Part shown: piece after piece, positions 25,195 through 36,961 of the stretch
How positions within the stretch are numbered: the stretch's first letter is position 1
How the letters are laid out: each line of letters starts with the position of its first letter
From: Flaccisagitta enflata
Lineage: Eukaryota; Chaetognatha; Sagittoidea; Aphragmophora
NCBI GenBank assembly: GCA_965153355.1
Contig: OZ231126.1
Coordinates: 19,158,001 to 19,222,000, forward strand
DNA: 64,000 bases
Direction of reading: 5' to 3'
Translations under genes and position numbers: made by a program
The notes under the pieces: model-generated
What the model was told of the DNA's origin: nothing
Seen by the model: only the letters and a program-made list of their open reading frames with translations
Database searches by the model: none

Positions 25195-26105
25195 CACACT
25201 CACACTCACACACTCACACTCACACCTCCACACACACACACTCACACACACACACCTCCACACACACCCACAGCTCACAATAACAGAAAACACGCGAACA
25301 TACACGCTCGAGCACTTGCACGCGCACTTGTACTCAAACATTCACCCGCTTACCCGCTCACTCATTCTCCGTTGACTCACTCATGTATACGTACAGAACC
25401 CTAACTCAATCATTCAACCAAACAGATTCACTCAAGAAATCTTATATATTTTTTTTTCCCACTTCCAACCAGGCTGCTGCCAGTTGCGCATCATCCCGCA
25501 GTCAAAGTCGCGCGTCTTCTCCATGTCGCGGAAATCACAACGCCCCCACCATTCGTCTCCGTGAATCTGCGTCTCCCAGTAGATTGAGTCGACCTCCTCC
25601 TCCTCCTCACAGAGACTCATCGCCGCATCAACACTCGACCCATCGCTTCTTGACCGTGCCAAATCGTAGCAGGACTTCATCTACCTCCAGACCGGAAATG
25701 AGAGACGCCTCGACGCAAGTACGATGGGTGATCGATGATTAGGTTGATATTGATTGATGAATGCGTGAAGAAACATCAATTAATGAAAGTTATAGTACAG
25801 TTTAGAAAGTTTTGATGATTGGATAAGGTTAGAGACATGAGTCAGATTAACAAAACGCGTCTGTCCGAAATCGCTTCGATCGTAGGTCGGCCGCGCTCGT
25901 ATCTCCTCCGATTCTGACGATGAGAAGCAAAGAGATTCCGGCATCAGCACTCACGACGAGGACGAGGAAAAAACGATCGGAAAGAAGAAGATGGACAACA
26001 GGTCGGATACAAGCACTGCCCATGATTTGTGTGGGTTTGATGTGAGTATAGTTGAGCATTTTCTTTCCATCGCTTGACATTCAAATCTTTTATCTCTACT
26101 CCCAG

Positions 26106-26126
<21 letters not shown>
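22317..26126 (+). CDS. unrecognised coiled-coil / Ser-Arg-rich protein, 7 coding exons
   Basis: Coding exons: 22317-22475, 22669-22827, 23181-23309, 23937-24053, 25473-25718, 25886-26041 and 26106-26126 (stop TAA). All introns are GT-AG and phase 0, and the product has 328 residues. Residues 1-53 are basic and polar ([19 protein letters not shown]). Residues 60-150 are Glu/Lys-rich and predicted helical ([31 protein letters not shown]). Residues 189-270 are Ser/Pro/Arg-rich with a PPPPP run. Residues 271-322 are acidic ([20 protein letters not shown]). No named domain is visible. With the strong last donor (GAT|gtgagt) the frame stops six codons into the next exon, which in another frame encodes a theta GST. 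Alternative donors 7 or 13 nt upstream would fuse the two. Introns 2, 3 and 4 each hold a mobile element. Confidence 0.7.
22958..23168 (-). mobile_element. hairpin-ended element, subfamily A, filling most of intron 2
   Basis: CTCGCGTGCTACGCGACTC hairpin at the left, CTATAAGCCACTTTTTGGTCC, GTCTGTCCGTCCGTC, then GCACGCGACTTAAGTG and ACCTTGTTTTTC at the right, which is the inverse of the AACAAGG...AAGTCGCGTGC head. It accounts for about 210 of the 353 intron bases. Confidence 0.6.
23421..23845. mobile_element. foldback element, ends AATACAACGTGAAGATT, in intron 3
   Basis: The end AATACAACGTGAAGATT (23421-23437) pairs with AATCTTCAAGTTGTATT (23829-23845). The arms hold TTAGCACCCCTACCTACAGC and ACGCCACCGGGGCGATTTTT. 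A perfect 38-bp tandem duplication lies inside (23724-23761 and 23762-23799). Without it the length matches the copy in the next intron (24663-25047). Confidence 0.75.
24300..24660 (+). repeat. (CA)n-type array with GCACGC variants
   Basis: Degenerate CA-rich microsatellite including units ACGCACGCGCACACACCT. It gives long His/Thr or Cys/Val open frames on both strands that are not genes. It lies in intron 4 of the coiled-coil gene. Confidence 0.9.
24663..25047. mobile_element. foldback element, ends AATACAACGTGAAGATT, in intron 4
   Basis: A perfect 17-bp terminal inverted repeat (24663-24679 with 25031-25047). The arms carry TATAGCACCCCCCCTTGCAGC and GCTGTAGGTAGGGGTGCTAACC, with ACGCCGCCAAGGCGAATTT toward the loop. 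It is related to the intron 3 copy but inserted in the opposite sense. Both flanks are CA arrays, so it appears to sit inside one CA tract. Confidence 0.8.
25061..25275 (+). repeat. (CA)n microsatellite
   Basis: CA and CACACT repeats continue the array interrupted by the foldback element. Confidence 0.9.
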
Positions 26127-27420
<1,294 letters not shown>

Positions 27421-27626
27421 ATGAGCAATGGAAGGGAACGAACGATGGAAACAATTGACTACTAATCATACGCATAAGTTTTGATCGACCTTGACACTAA
27501 AATTTTGACATTTTTTAGCCCGCCGTAATCGACAAATTAACGTTCCGGGATTGTCTCTTCCTGTCTCGAAAATAGCATGATGAAAGTAAGTATAACCGAA
27601 GCTACTAACTGTGATTTCTTTTCTTA

Positions 27627-27632
27627 AATAAA
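27627..27632 (+). terminator. polyadenylation signal AATAAA after GST stop
   Basis: AATAAA about 207 bp after the GST stop codon and the first canonical signal downstream. Confidence 0.5.
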
Positions 27633-27639
27633 ATCGTAT

Positions 27640-28450
27640 TCGCTAAATATTCCTGTTTTTAAAGCGTCGTAAATTTGTTGCCGGGTGGCAGAAACAGGGG
27701 CACACTTGGCACATTGTGCCTCGGAACTATAGCTCAAACGTCGGACTGATAGATTTGATATTAGAAAAAATTAGGGTAAAAGCAGAAAAATAGGAGGAAA
27801 ACGGAAAAATCAGAAGGATTAATAGGATTCTAGGTTTGATCACTTATTCTTTTGATGTGGGGACTCTTAGTTTCCATGAAATTAAAGATAAGATGCAGAA
27901 AACTAGTAGTTTTAACAACTTGTATGCAGTATTTACATAATAACAGTTGATTTTATCAAGTCGGACTTATAGCGCTGCGAAAACTTGTGCCTCGGACCCA
28001 TAGAATTTTCTGCCACCCTGATTTGTTGTACAGTCCCATGTTCTGACTTTCACCAAGCTGATACGAATAGACGAAAGTGAAATATAAGGTGTATACTCCC
28101 CAATGATGTCAATGATGTCAATTAAACAGCTCCTGCAAAATTCGATTTAAATCTGAAGTCTGGTTTATGAGATATAAACTCCTTTATGTAGTAACATAAT
28201 ACTGCTGTGGCAGAGGGTGAACAGTCCATTGAGGAGATTCGCAGATTTCTCATTTGCATATTGCGGATGACCATTTATTTGTTCATAAATTTTTGTGAAA
28301 TGCATTTATTAGTTTGATATTATGCTACACTTACTCATGTTGTTGTCCAGCTTTATAGCAATTGCATTATTATGATTTTAATGAAAATTAACTAGTTATT
28401 TAGTTACTTGTAAGTCCCAACACTGAGTCACTTAATAGTATTCAGGAGAT
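27640..28450. other. intergenic; small inverted-repeat remnant
   Basis: GGGTGGCAGAAA...TTGTGCCTCGGA (27680-27725) recurs as CTTGTGCCTCGGAC...TTTCTGCCACCC (27985-28019). The outer segments GGGTGGCAGAAA and TTTCTGCCACCC are inverted, which suggests a short mobile element of about 340 bp. No coding sequence was seen. Confidence 0.4.
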
Positions 28451-28579
28451 TTGGTTGGGTGGAAGGTTCTCCATCACTTACTTTTGCCATCACGAATTTC
28501 GAGGCAAAGCGTCATGGATTCCAAGGACCAAGGTGTGCAATCTTGGATTTGATATTCAAGGAATGTCGTCATGGACTTC

Positions 28580-28690
28580 AAGGATTAAGGTATGCCGTCA
28601 TGAACTTCAAGGTATGCCGTCATTGACGTCAAGGTATGCCGTCATTGACGTCAAGGTATGCCGTCATTGACTTCAAGGTATGCGGTCATC
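28580..28690 (+). repeat. 22-bp tandem array (AAGGTATGCCGTCATTGACTTC), left block
   Basis: Four to five diverging copies, preceded by looser ancestors (GTCATGGACTTCAAGG). The same unit resumes at 32290, so this block and that one may be one array split by an insertion. Confidence 0.75.
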
Positions 28691-28695
28691 GATTT

Positions 28696-29170
28696 GGTGG
28701 ACGACAAAAATGTCCAATCTGTTTTGTCCCACTCGAAAAATGTCCAAAATGTCAAATGTCCACTCCCAAAATGTCCAAAACCAGTTTTCTCTTTGTTGCA
28801 TTGCGACCAACTTGTCTTTTTTGTCATTTTCGTCCGTCCATCTTCTACAATGCTCACCAAGAAAATATTCATTTTGACAAATTTGTCATTTTTGTCATTT
28901 TTGTCTATCCATCTTCTACAATGCTCACCAAGAAAATATCTACGTTGACAAATTCGTCATTTTTGTCGTTTTTGTCATTTTCGTCCGTCCATCTTGTACT
29001 ATGCCCAACAAGAAAATATTTATTTTGACAAACTCGTCATTTTCGTCCAATTTGTCCTTTTCGTCACATTTGTCCGTCCACATTTTATGATCCTCATAGA
29101 AAGATATATTTATTTTGACAAATTCGTCGAGTTCGTCCTTTTTGTCAAATTTGTCAAAATATTCTCTTAC
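28696..29170 (+). repeat. degenerate GTCCAAAATGTC / TTTGTCATTTTTGTC repeats
   Basis: Short irregular repeats sharing the TTTGTC/GACAAA word, which leads into the satellite that follows. There is no credible coding sequence. Confidence 0.6.
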
Positions 29171-29179
29171 TCTATAGAG

Positions 29180-31075
29180 GTTGAGAAAGACTGGACAAAT
29201 CTGTCCAAAGTTAGACAATTTGTCTGAATACATTAATACACTAAAGACTGGAGAAGGATGGACGAATTTGTCCAAAGTTAGACAATTTGTCAAAATAGAT
29301 TAATACTCTAAAGACTGGGGAAGGATGGACAAATTTGTCCAAAATTGGACAACTTGTGGAAATATTTTCTTTTCTTCATAGAGTGGTAGCATAGAGGTTG
29401 AGAAACAATGGACGAATTTGTCCAAAATTGGACAATTTGTCGAAATACATTGATACTTTAAAGACTGGAAAAGGGTGGACGAATTTGTCCAAAGTTTGAC
29501 AATTTGTCGAAATAGATTAATACTCTAAAGACTGGGGAAGGCAGGACGAATTTGTCCAAAGTTTGACAATTTGTCATAATAAATCAATACTTTAAAGACT
29601 GGGGAAGGATGGACAAATTTGTCCAAAATTGGACAACTTGTGGAAATATTTTCTTTTCTTCATAGAGGTTGAGAAACAATGGACGAATTTGTCCAAAATT
29701 GGACAATTTGTCGAAATACATTGATACTTTAAAGACTGGAAAAGGGTGGACGAATTTGTCCAAAGTTTGACAATTTGTCGAAATAGATTAATACTCTAAA
29801 GACTGGGGAAGGCAAGACGAATTTGTCCAAAGTTTGACAATTTGTCATAATAAATCAATACTCTAAAGACTGGGGAAGGATGGACAAATTTGTGCAAAAT
29901 TGGACAATTAGTGAAAATATTCCCTTAGCCAGGATTGACGAATTTGTCCAAAATTAGACAATTTGTCAAAACATTCCCTTACTCTAAAGAAGTGGAGAAA
30001 GAATGGACGAATTTGTCCAAAGTTGGACAATTTGTCGAAATACATTCATACCCTAAATACTGCAGAAGGATGGACAAATTTGTCCAAGGTTGGACAATTT
30101 GTCGAAATGCATTAGTACTCTTAAGACTGGGGAAGGATGGACAAATTGGACAACATGTGGAAATGTTTTCTTTTCTCTATAGAGGTTGAGAAAGAATGGA
30201 CGAATTTGTCCAAAGTTGGACAATTTGTCGAAATACATTATTACTCTAAAGACTGGAAAAAGGTGGACGAATTTGTCTAAAATTTGACAATTTGTCAAAA
30301 TAGATTGATACGCTAAAGACTGGGGAAAGCAGGACGAATTTATCCAAAGTTTGACAATTTGTCGAAAAATAAATCAATACTCTAAAGACTGGGGAAGGAT
30401 GGACAAATTTGTCCAAAATTAGACAATTTGAAAATATTCTCTGAGCCAGGTTTGACGAATTTGTCCAATATTAGACAATTTGTCTAAACATTCTCTTACT
30501 CTACAGAAGTTGAGAAAGAATGGACGAATTTGTCCAAAGTTGGACTATTTGTCGAAATACAAGAATACTGTAAAGACTTGGGAAGGATGGAAATTTGTTC
30601 AGAGTTTGACAACTTGTCGAATTAATTAATACTCTAAAGACTGGGGCAGGATGGACAAATTTGTCCAGTATTGGACAATTTGTTAAAATGTTCTCTGAGT
30701 CAGGATTGTCGAATTTGTCCAAAATTGGACGATTTGTCAAAACATTCTCTTACTCAATAGAAGTTGAGAAAGATTGGACGAATTTGTCCAAAGTTGGACA
30801 ATTTGTCGAAATACATTAATACTCTAAAGACTGGAGAAGGATGGACGAATTTGTCCAAAATTGGACAACTTGTGGAGATGTTCTCTGAGTCAGGATTGTC
30901 GAGTTTGTCCAAAATTGGACAATTTGTCAAAACATTCTCTTACTCTATAGATGTTGAGAAAGAACGGACGAATTTGTCCAAAGTTGGACAGTTTGTCGAA
31001 ATACATTAATACTCTTAAAGACTGGGGAAGGATGGACAAATATGTCAAAAGTTTGACAATTTGTCGAAATAAATT
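29180..31075 (+). repeat. satellite array built on GGACAAATTTGTCC palindromes
   Basis: Some 25 units of roughly 70-75 bp. Each has a dyad GGAC(A/G)AATTTGTCC, then AAA(A/G)TTGGACAATTTGTCGAAATA, a variable segment (ACTCTAAAGACTGGGGAAGGA or TATAGAGGTTGAGAAAGAATGG) and the next dyad. Larger periods are visible, for example 29400-29640 resembles 29690-29890. Confidence 0.85.
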
Positions 31076-31116
31076 AGTTCTCCGGGAACATATACCTTAA
31101 AAAATGTCCTTTTTTT

Positions 31117-32209
31117 GTCCTCGACGATCAGTTTACGTCGAGGACTATAACATAGCACTGATCGTGTAGTAAGCCGTCTGTTTGTTGTGTCAACCCTTAA
31201 AAACTTGAGAACCACAACTCAGATGTTGATGAAACTTGGTCAGTGTTATTTTTAGGGCATTACTAACCTGTGTATCAACTTTCAACAACATTCATAAATA
31301 TTTAATACCCTTTGCCTATTATATTTGTAGTAATATTAATTCCTGGACTTATGAAATTTACATAGGGGAAGGGTAGTAAAGGTTCACCAATGTTGTTTAA
31401 ACTTGTTTTGGAAGTTCATTGTAGTGATTAAAGCTCCCCTGCAAGATTTCGGATAATTCTGAGTATTGGTTTAGAAGATATTAGGGTATTTTGCTCGTAA
31501 TATTAATTCCTAGACTTGTGCAATTTACAAAGGGGAAGGGTAGTAAAGAGTCACCAATGTTGTTCAAACTTGTTGTGAAGGTTCATTGCATCAATTAAAG
31601 CTCCCCTGCAAGATTTCAGTAAATTCTGAGTATTGGTTAAGAAAATATAAGGGTATTTATGATGTATCTAGTAACATTATTTCCTGGACTTAAGATTATT
31701 TTTTTTGAAAAAAATTTTTTTTTTTTTTAATTTTTTTTTTTTTTTTAAATTTTTTTTCTCTGAAAAATTTTTTTTTTTTTTGAAAACAAATTTTTTTTTT
31801 TGAAAAAATTTTTTTTTTTTTTTTAAATTTTTTTTTTTTTGAAATTTTTTTTTCTTTTTGAAAAATTTTTTTTTTTTTGTTTTTAGCGGGGTCAGACTGA
31901 GTAGCGGGGTCAGACTGAGTAGCCGGGTCAGACTGTGTAGCCGGGTCAGACTCAGTAGCCGGGTCAGACTCAGTAGCCGGGTCAGACTGAGTAGCCGGGT
32001 CAGACTGAGTAGCCGGGTCAGACTGAGTAGCCGGGTCAGACTGAGTAGCCGGGTCAGACTGAGTAGCCGGGTCAGACTGAGTAGCCGGGTCAGACTGAGT
32101 AGCCGGGTCAGACTGAGTAGCCGGGTCAGACTGAGTAGCCGGGTCAGACTGAGTAGCCGGGTCAGATTGAGTAGCCGGGTCGTACACCAAATAGACTACA
32201 GTCGAGGAC
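31117..32209 (+). mobile_element. hairpin-ended element, subfamily D (end GTCCTCGAC)
   Basis: After a T-run, GTCCTCGACG (31117-31126) pairs with CGTCGAGGAC (31136-31145) across a 9-nt loop, followed by TATAACATAGC. The far end GTCGAGGAC (32201-32209) is the inverted copy of the start. The interior holds two diverged tandem copies of an AGGGGAAGGGTAGTAAAG-containing segment, a T-rich tract and an 18-bp array. It is homologous inside to subfamily E at 51654-52826 but has different terminal stems. Confidence 0.7.
31886..32180 (+). repeat. 18-bp tandem array (GTCAGACTGAGTAGCCGG)
   Basis: About 16 nearly perfect units inside the subfamily D element. A diverged version (GTCTGATGGAGTAGCCGG) lies at 52455-52795 in subfamily E. 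The unit length is a multiple of three, so open frames with hexapeptide repeats appear on both strands; these are not evidence of a protein. Confidence 0.92.
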
Positions 32210-32289
32210 TGTTGTTTTTAAGCTTTTGGACATTTTGGTTGCTGGACATTCCCATTTTGGACAATGTAGATTGGACATTTTCGTCATGC

Positions 32290-32580
32290 GTCATTGATTT
32301 CAAGGTATGCCGTCATTGACTACAAGGTATGCCGTCATTGACTTCAAGGTATGCCGTCATTGACTTCAAGGTATGCCGTCATTGACTTCAAGGTATGCCG
32401 TCATTGACTTCAAGGTATGCCGTCATTGACTTCAAGGTATGCCGTCATTGACTTCAAGGTATGCCGTCATTGACTTCAAGGTATGCCGTCATTGACTTCA
32501 AGGTATGCCGTCATTGACTTCAAGGTATGCCGTCATTGACTTCAAGGTATGCCATCATTGACTTCAAGGTATGCTGTCAT
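32290..32580 (+). repeat. 22-bp tandem array (AAGGTATGCCGTCATTGACTTC), right block
   Basis: About 13 near-identical head-to-tail units without spacers. Confidence 0.92.
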
Positions 32581-32789
32581 TATCTTTAACTACTGTCATC
32601 ATCTTCAACTTTGAAAATTTCTTTAAAAAATTTTTTTGAAAATTTTTTAAAAAATTTTTTAAAAATTTTTTTTTGATTTTTTGATTTTTTTTTTTTTTGA
32701 AAAATTTTAGGTTTTTTTTTTTGAAAAATTTTAGTTTTTTTTTAGATTTTTTTTGTCGTGTATCTTCTCGAGTTGCGTTTACGCGACTA

Positions 32790-33610
32790 TTTATTTACGT
32801 TTCGAAGATTGTAAAATGACCGTATGGTTCCGTCTCGGCGAAATCATCGAAAACGCGAGTGTCGAATTTCTTCGTAATTTCTTCCACGTTCATCAATCAT
32901 TCTTGATGTCAGTGGTGTTGAACGTCTCTGGAAAAATCGAATTCCGGCAAAACGAACTGAGCCCCACGACTCACCGAGTTATGGGCATCGACAAAATCTC
33001 CAAGAAGCCCTCTCACGATATCGCCAACGTCGACATTCAAGTGATCGAGCACGATGGCGCGTTGGCGCAACAGCAGCTCACCAAGGGGAGATCCGGATGG
33101 CCATGCAACGTGATGGACAGGAGCCCGATCTTAAAGATTTATACTGGGATCTCTACTAAAGGTGTCAGTCTTGCTACAAATTCGAGGATCAGGAGTCTCT
33201 CTACCTTTGGCATAATGGGTTGCCGGCTACTCCGTCGGTCAAGTTTCGTCATTGCGCGCGATGCCGAGCCTGCAAATGAAAAAGTAGACACACATATAAA
33301 TAGCGGAAGATCATAGTAAAGATCTCTATGCAATGTGTTTTTTTTTTTTCAATGACAACAATTTTAGTACAACAGAAAAAATCATCAGATAACAACCACC
33401 CCCGCATACCCGACACCCCACCTCCCGACACCTAAAAGCCCCATAGTCAGCCAGAAACCCCACCCTTGACCCCCTCTTAAAGGCCCCCAGAGACGCCACA
33501 CCCCTCTGCACCTCCGCCGTCAGCTATTGCTCGAAAGAATGCCAAATGAAACATTGCATTGGCCCGATCATCGACTCTCCTGCTCAGAACCAAAGACGGA
33601 GAAGAAAACC
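32790..33610 (+). pseudogene. 3' fragment of beta-helix/MYND family gene, disrupted
   Basis: Similarity to the intact 45378 gene starts near residue 310 of that protein: here FEDCKMTVW, LGEIIENASVEFLRN, SFLMSVVLNVSGKIEFRQNEL and GIDKISKKPSHDIANVD. After about 33090 the first frame loses similarity and the MYND-finger start continues in another frame (33162-33284: RCQSCYKFEDQESLYL, FRHCARCRACK, stop). The rest of the finger (SYCSKECQMKH, then WPDHRLSC) appears at about 33516-33580 after roughly 230 bp of unrelated sequence, with a 5-bp tandem duplication breaking the frame inside it. At least two frameshifts and one insertion make it non-functional as a MYND protein. The 5' two thirds are absent. 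Confidence 0.8.
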
Positions 33611-33629
33611 TCCGCTATGACCAAGTGAA

Positions 33630-34100
33630 ATGGTCTTCATGAGATCATCGCATACGACTTAATCCTCAGTTTGATTAATTAAACGAGAGTTCAATAAGTT
33701 GAGAATCAACGGAGATCGGTCCCATTTACGTTGATTTCTGTTTTAGTAGGCTAGTAGGACGGTAATGTAAAAAATGGCCATGTATGGTATATGATGTATG
33801 GATCGGCTCGTAATAATATCAACATTATCAAAAAACTTCATTTTTGGCCTATTTTACCAATTTCAGAAACATACAATCACTAAAACCAACAAATACTTTG
33901 CAGTCATTTCCTGGCACTTTTTTCTTGATGATAAGATAAGTGAAATGCGATATTGAAACGGCTCATACTACCAAAAATCTTTGATAATATCTCTCAGATT
34001 ACTAAATTTAACATTTGTCCTTCACATAACATCGAACAAAATGCTCAAGAGCTACTATCTATTTAGCTATTTACATCTATATCCACCCTAAATTACAATA
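33630..34100. other. intergenic, nothing recognised
   Basis: AT-rich unique sequence with no open frame of note, repeat or RNA gene seen. Confidence 0.4.
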
Positions 34101-34104
34101 AAGA

Positions 34105-34310
34105 ATTTTCCACGCTTAGAAATGAGCATCAACTTTGAAAGACCACTGCTCACAAACGAATTGAGCTACAAACCCCAGATTGGTCGCAATTTAAAAGAGT
34201 TCAAACAACTCTTTAAGTAAAAACCAATCTGGGATATGTAGCTTTATTGTTTAAGTTGCAATACTCCTTCAAAGTTGATTATTTTTCAGAGCAAAAAAAT
34301 TTTGTTTTCC
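34105..34310. mobile_element. small foldback element
   Basis: GAGCTACAAACCCCAGATTGG (34162-34182) pairs with CCAATCTGGGATATGTAGCTT (34224-34244). Outer segments ATCAACTTTGAAAGA and CTTCAAAGTTGAT also pair. Length is about 200 bp. Confidence 0.55.
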
Positions 34311-34525
34311 AAGATGGTTTCCTCTAAGCTGCGTCTTACAGATTAGTTTTCTGATGCTTCCACTGAGCATACCTGCTCATTTATTTTTTACTGGCTCGCT
34401 CAGTTTGTTATGCATTGAAATTCCTTTTATTTCCTTAGTTGGCAATAAGTTATCGCCAATAACAAAAAAAGATGTTGGTCCCTAGCTAAAATCCGTTAGA
34501 GCGGGGTTCCACTTTAACGAGTTTT

Positions 34526-34950
34526 TAGTTGCGGACATGCAACTCTATAAAAAGCTTTGTCCGTCAGTCCATTGTACGTCAGCACAAGTAGAAAAAAAAG
34601 GGAAAATGAGATTTTTGGAAGCTTTTTATTTGCGGACATGCAACTCTATAAGAGGCTTTGTCTGTTGGTCCATCCGTCCGTTGGTCCGTTGGTCTGTCGG
34701 TCTGTCAGCATGAGTCAAAAAGTGGAAGAACGAGCTTTTTGTGTTTTTTTGCGTATGTTTGTGTACATGTGGGACATTGGGGTGTAGATGGGGGTTGGAC
34801 GCCCCTCCCCACCCATCAGCAACAATATTGTGGCCCCGCCTCACTTGTTGTGTATGTGTCTGAGTTGGGGAGAGAGTTGGGTGGGGGGTTGGGTGTGAAT
34901 GAGGGTTGCCGACCCGTTCGCGACAATATTGTGACCCCGCCTCACTTGTT
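34526..34950 (-). mobile_element. hairpin-ended element, subfamily B/F, with a second copy nested inside
   Basis: The outer copy begins with hairpin AGTTGCGGACATGCAACT (34526-34543) and CTATAAAAAGCTTTGTCCGTC, runs to about 34615 and resumes at about 34850 to end with GTTCGCGACAATATTGTGACC and CCGCCTCACTTGTT (34915-34950). The inner copy (34616-34850) begins with TTTGCGGACATGCAACTC, CTATAAGAGGCTTTGTC and ends with CAACAATATTGTGGCC and CCGCCTCACTTGTT. Both are in the minus orientation. Confidence 0.6.
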
Positions 34951-35569
34951 TTTTGTCGCGTGCACGCGACTCTATAAGCCGCTCTGTCGGTCCGTCGGTC
35001 GGTCCGTCGGTCGGTCCGTAACACTTAGCTTGTTTTCGTCGTTTTACGTCATATTAGGGTATTTTTCATCATTTTAAGTCATTTTATGTCATTTTAAGTC
35101 ATTTTCAGTTAATTTTAGTCACTTAAGTCATTTTGTCATTTTTTGTCATTTTTGTCATTTTATGTTATTATGAGTCAATTTTAGTCATTCTTAGTCATTC
35201 TAAGTTATTCTAAGTCATTCAAAGTCATTATAAGTCATTACAAGTCATTCTAAGCCATTCTCAGTCACTCTAAGTTATTTTTGGCTTTTGTAGTTTTTAG
35301 TAACACTTTGCTTTTTTGCGTTGTTTTTGAGTCTGGTTTAGGTCTGGTTTAGGTCTGGTTTAAGTCTGGTTTAATTCTGGTTTAAGGCCACGATAAACAT
35401 ACCCCTCATATTTTGCAACCAAAATTCAGTGAGTAAATGAGCGGACACTGATTTCAACGCTGTGCCCATTTCATATTTTCTAAGATGAGTTGATATAAAA
35501 AAAAATCAATGGTAGTTTGCAGCTACATCACAAAAAATCACAGAGAGCTCAATCGTCTTGAAGAAAAAA

Positions 35570-35645
35570 AGACGGGACTTATAACGGATTCAAACCTGTG
35601 ATCTGTCAATCTCAAGTAGGCTATCATACCACCACACTGCTGAAT
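35570..35645 (-). ncRNA. tRNA-like / SINE-type pol III promoter (weak)
   Basis: Read on the minus strand: TGGTGGTATGATAGCC (box A-like, 35619-35634) and, about 22 nt further, GGTTTGAATCC (box B, 35586-35596). This spacing fits a tRNA-derived sequence. No confident cloverleaf or anticodon was assigned. Confidence 0.35.
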
Positions 35646-36249
35646 CTACTGATGTTGAGCACGGTAACACAATCTTTATAAATCAAAAAAATGTTACTGT
35701 TTCCGAAGCCAATCACCCTTTGCCAGCTGTGATTTACTCTCTGAAGAGTAAGTTCGGACACTAAACCAACGCATGTTGGCATCACCGTAATCAATGCAGA
35801 GATATACAGATTACACTGATTGCTTGTTGCAAAAATTGACTGATTACCACTTGACTGATTTGTCCCAGCTAAAATGACAGACTGAATGTATCTTTTCTCC
35901 TAAGCATCGAGCCGACTGTGTCATCAGTCAGAGACCTGTAAATAAATGCAGTCACTGCTTGCGAGTTTCCCACCACCCTCTCGGTACACTGTACAGTTAC
36001 ACCCCGCTATAACAGACCCAAGTGTAACGTTCATCCCCTCTATTCATTTCTTCCCATTCATTATATTGGCAATAATAGAAATCTCTATATGACATAGGCG
36101 AAAGTAGAATACACATTAGATCGTCGAATTTTCTTTGGGTTCTCTGTAAGGCGGAAGGACGCATGTTATGGCAAAGTTGCCCTACATGTTTTTTTTTACT
36201 GTTTTCTGTTTTTGGTCTCGCTTATTGTCGGTAGGTCTGCCTGAGTCAC

Positions 36250-36448
36250 TCGATGTTTCTTTCTTTCTTTCTGTCTTTCTTTCTTTTTTTCTTTCAATCT
36301 TTTTCTCTCTTTCAATGTTTTTTCTCTCTTTTGATCTTTCTCTATCTTTTGATCTTCATTTTTTTTTCTTTTTTCTTTTCTCTCTTTCGATCTATCTTTC
36401 TTTCTTTCTTTCGATCTTTCGATCTTTCTTTCGATCTTTTTATCTTTT

Positions 36449-36517
<69 letters not shown>

Positions 36518-36652
36518 CTCTTTCCTGTGTTTTTTATTCATTTGTTCGATCTTTCTTTGTATCTTTGCATCTTTCGATCTTTCTTTCGATCTTTCTTTCT
36601 TTTGATCTTTCTTTCTTTTGATCTTTCTTTCTTTCGATCTTTCTTTCTTTCG

Positions 36653-36683
<31 letters not shown>

Positions 36684-36700
36684 GATCTTTCTTTCTTTCG

Positions 36701-36748
<48 letters not shown>

Positions 36749-36830
36749 CTCTTTCTTTCTTTTTTTCTTTCTTTCTTTCTTTCTTTTTCTTTTGCTATTT
36801 CATCTTTCTTTTTTTCGCTTTCTCTTGCAA
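36250..36830 (+). repeat. (CTTT)n / CTTTCGAT microsatellite
   Basis: TTTC repeats interspersed with GATCTTTC variants. Phe/Leu/Ser or Lys/Glu/Arg open frames here are artefacts of the repeat. Confidence 0.93.
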
Positions 36831-36961
36831 TATCACTCTGTCTCTTTGGCTGCCGTAAAGCCAAAAGTCAGTTGAAACAAGGCTGGATATACAACACCAG
36901 CGCGGTGTGGTGGACGGTTGGGCAGGGGCAGTAATGCAACCAGTCGCCTAAGGGCAATATG

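Noticed and set aside
24242-25375. His/Thr-rich and Cys/Val-rich open frames
   Set aside because: They arise from CA microsatellites in an intron of the coiled-coil gene.
31696-32319. Long open frames across the 18-bp array (DPATQS-type repeats, and plus-strand counterparts)
   Set aside because: They follow from a repeat unit divisible by three inside a mobile element; frames on both strands are equally open.
32290-32580. Possible CRISPR array (22-bp repeats)
   Set aside because: Units are head to tail with no spacers, and the genome is eukaryotic; it is a minisatellite.
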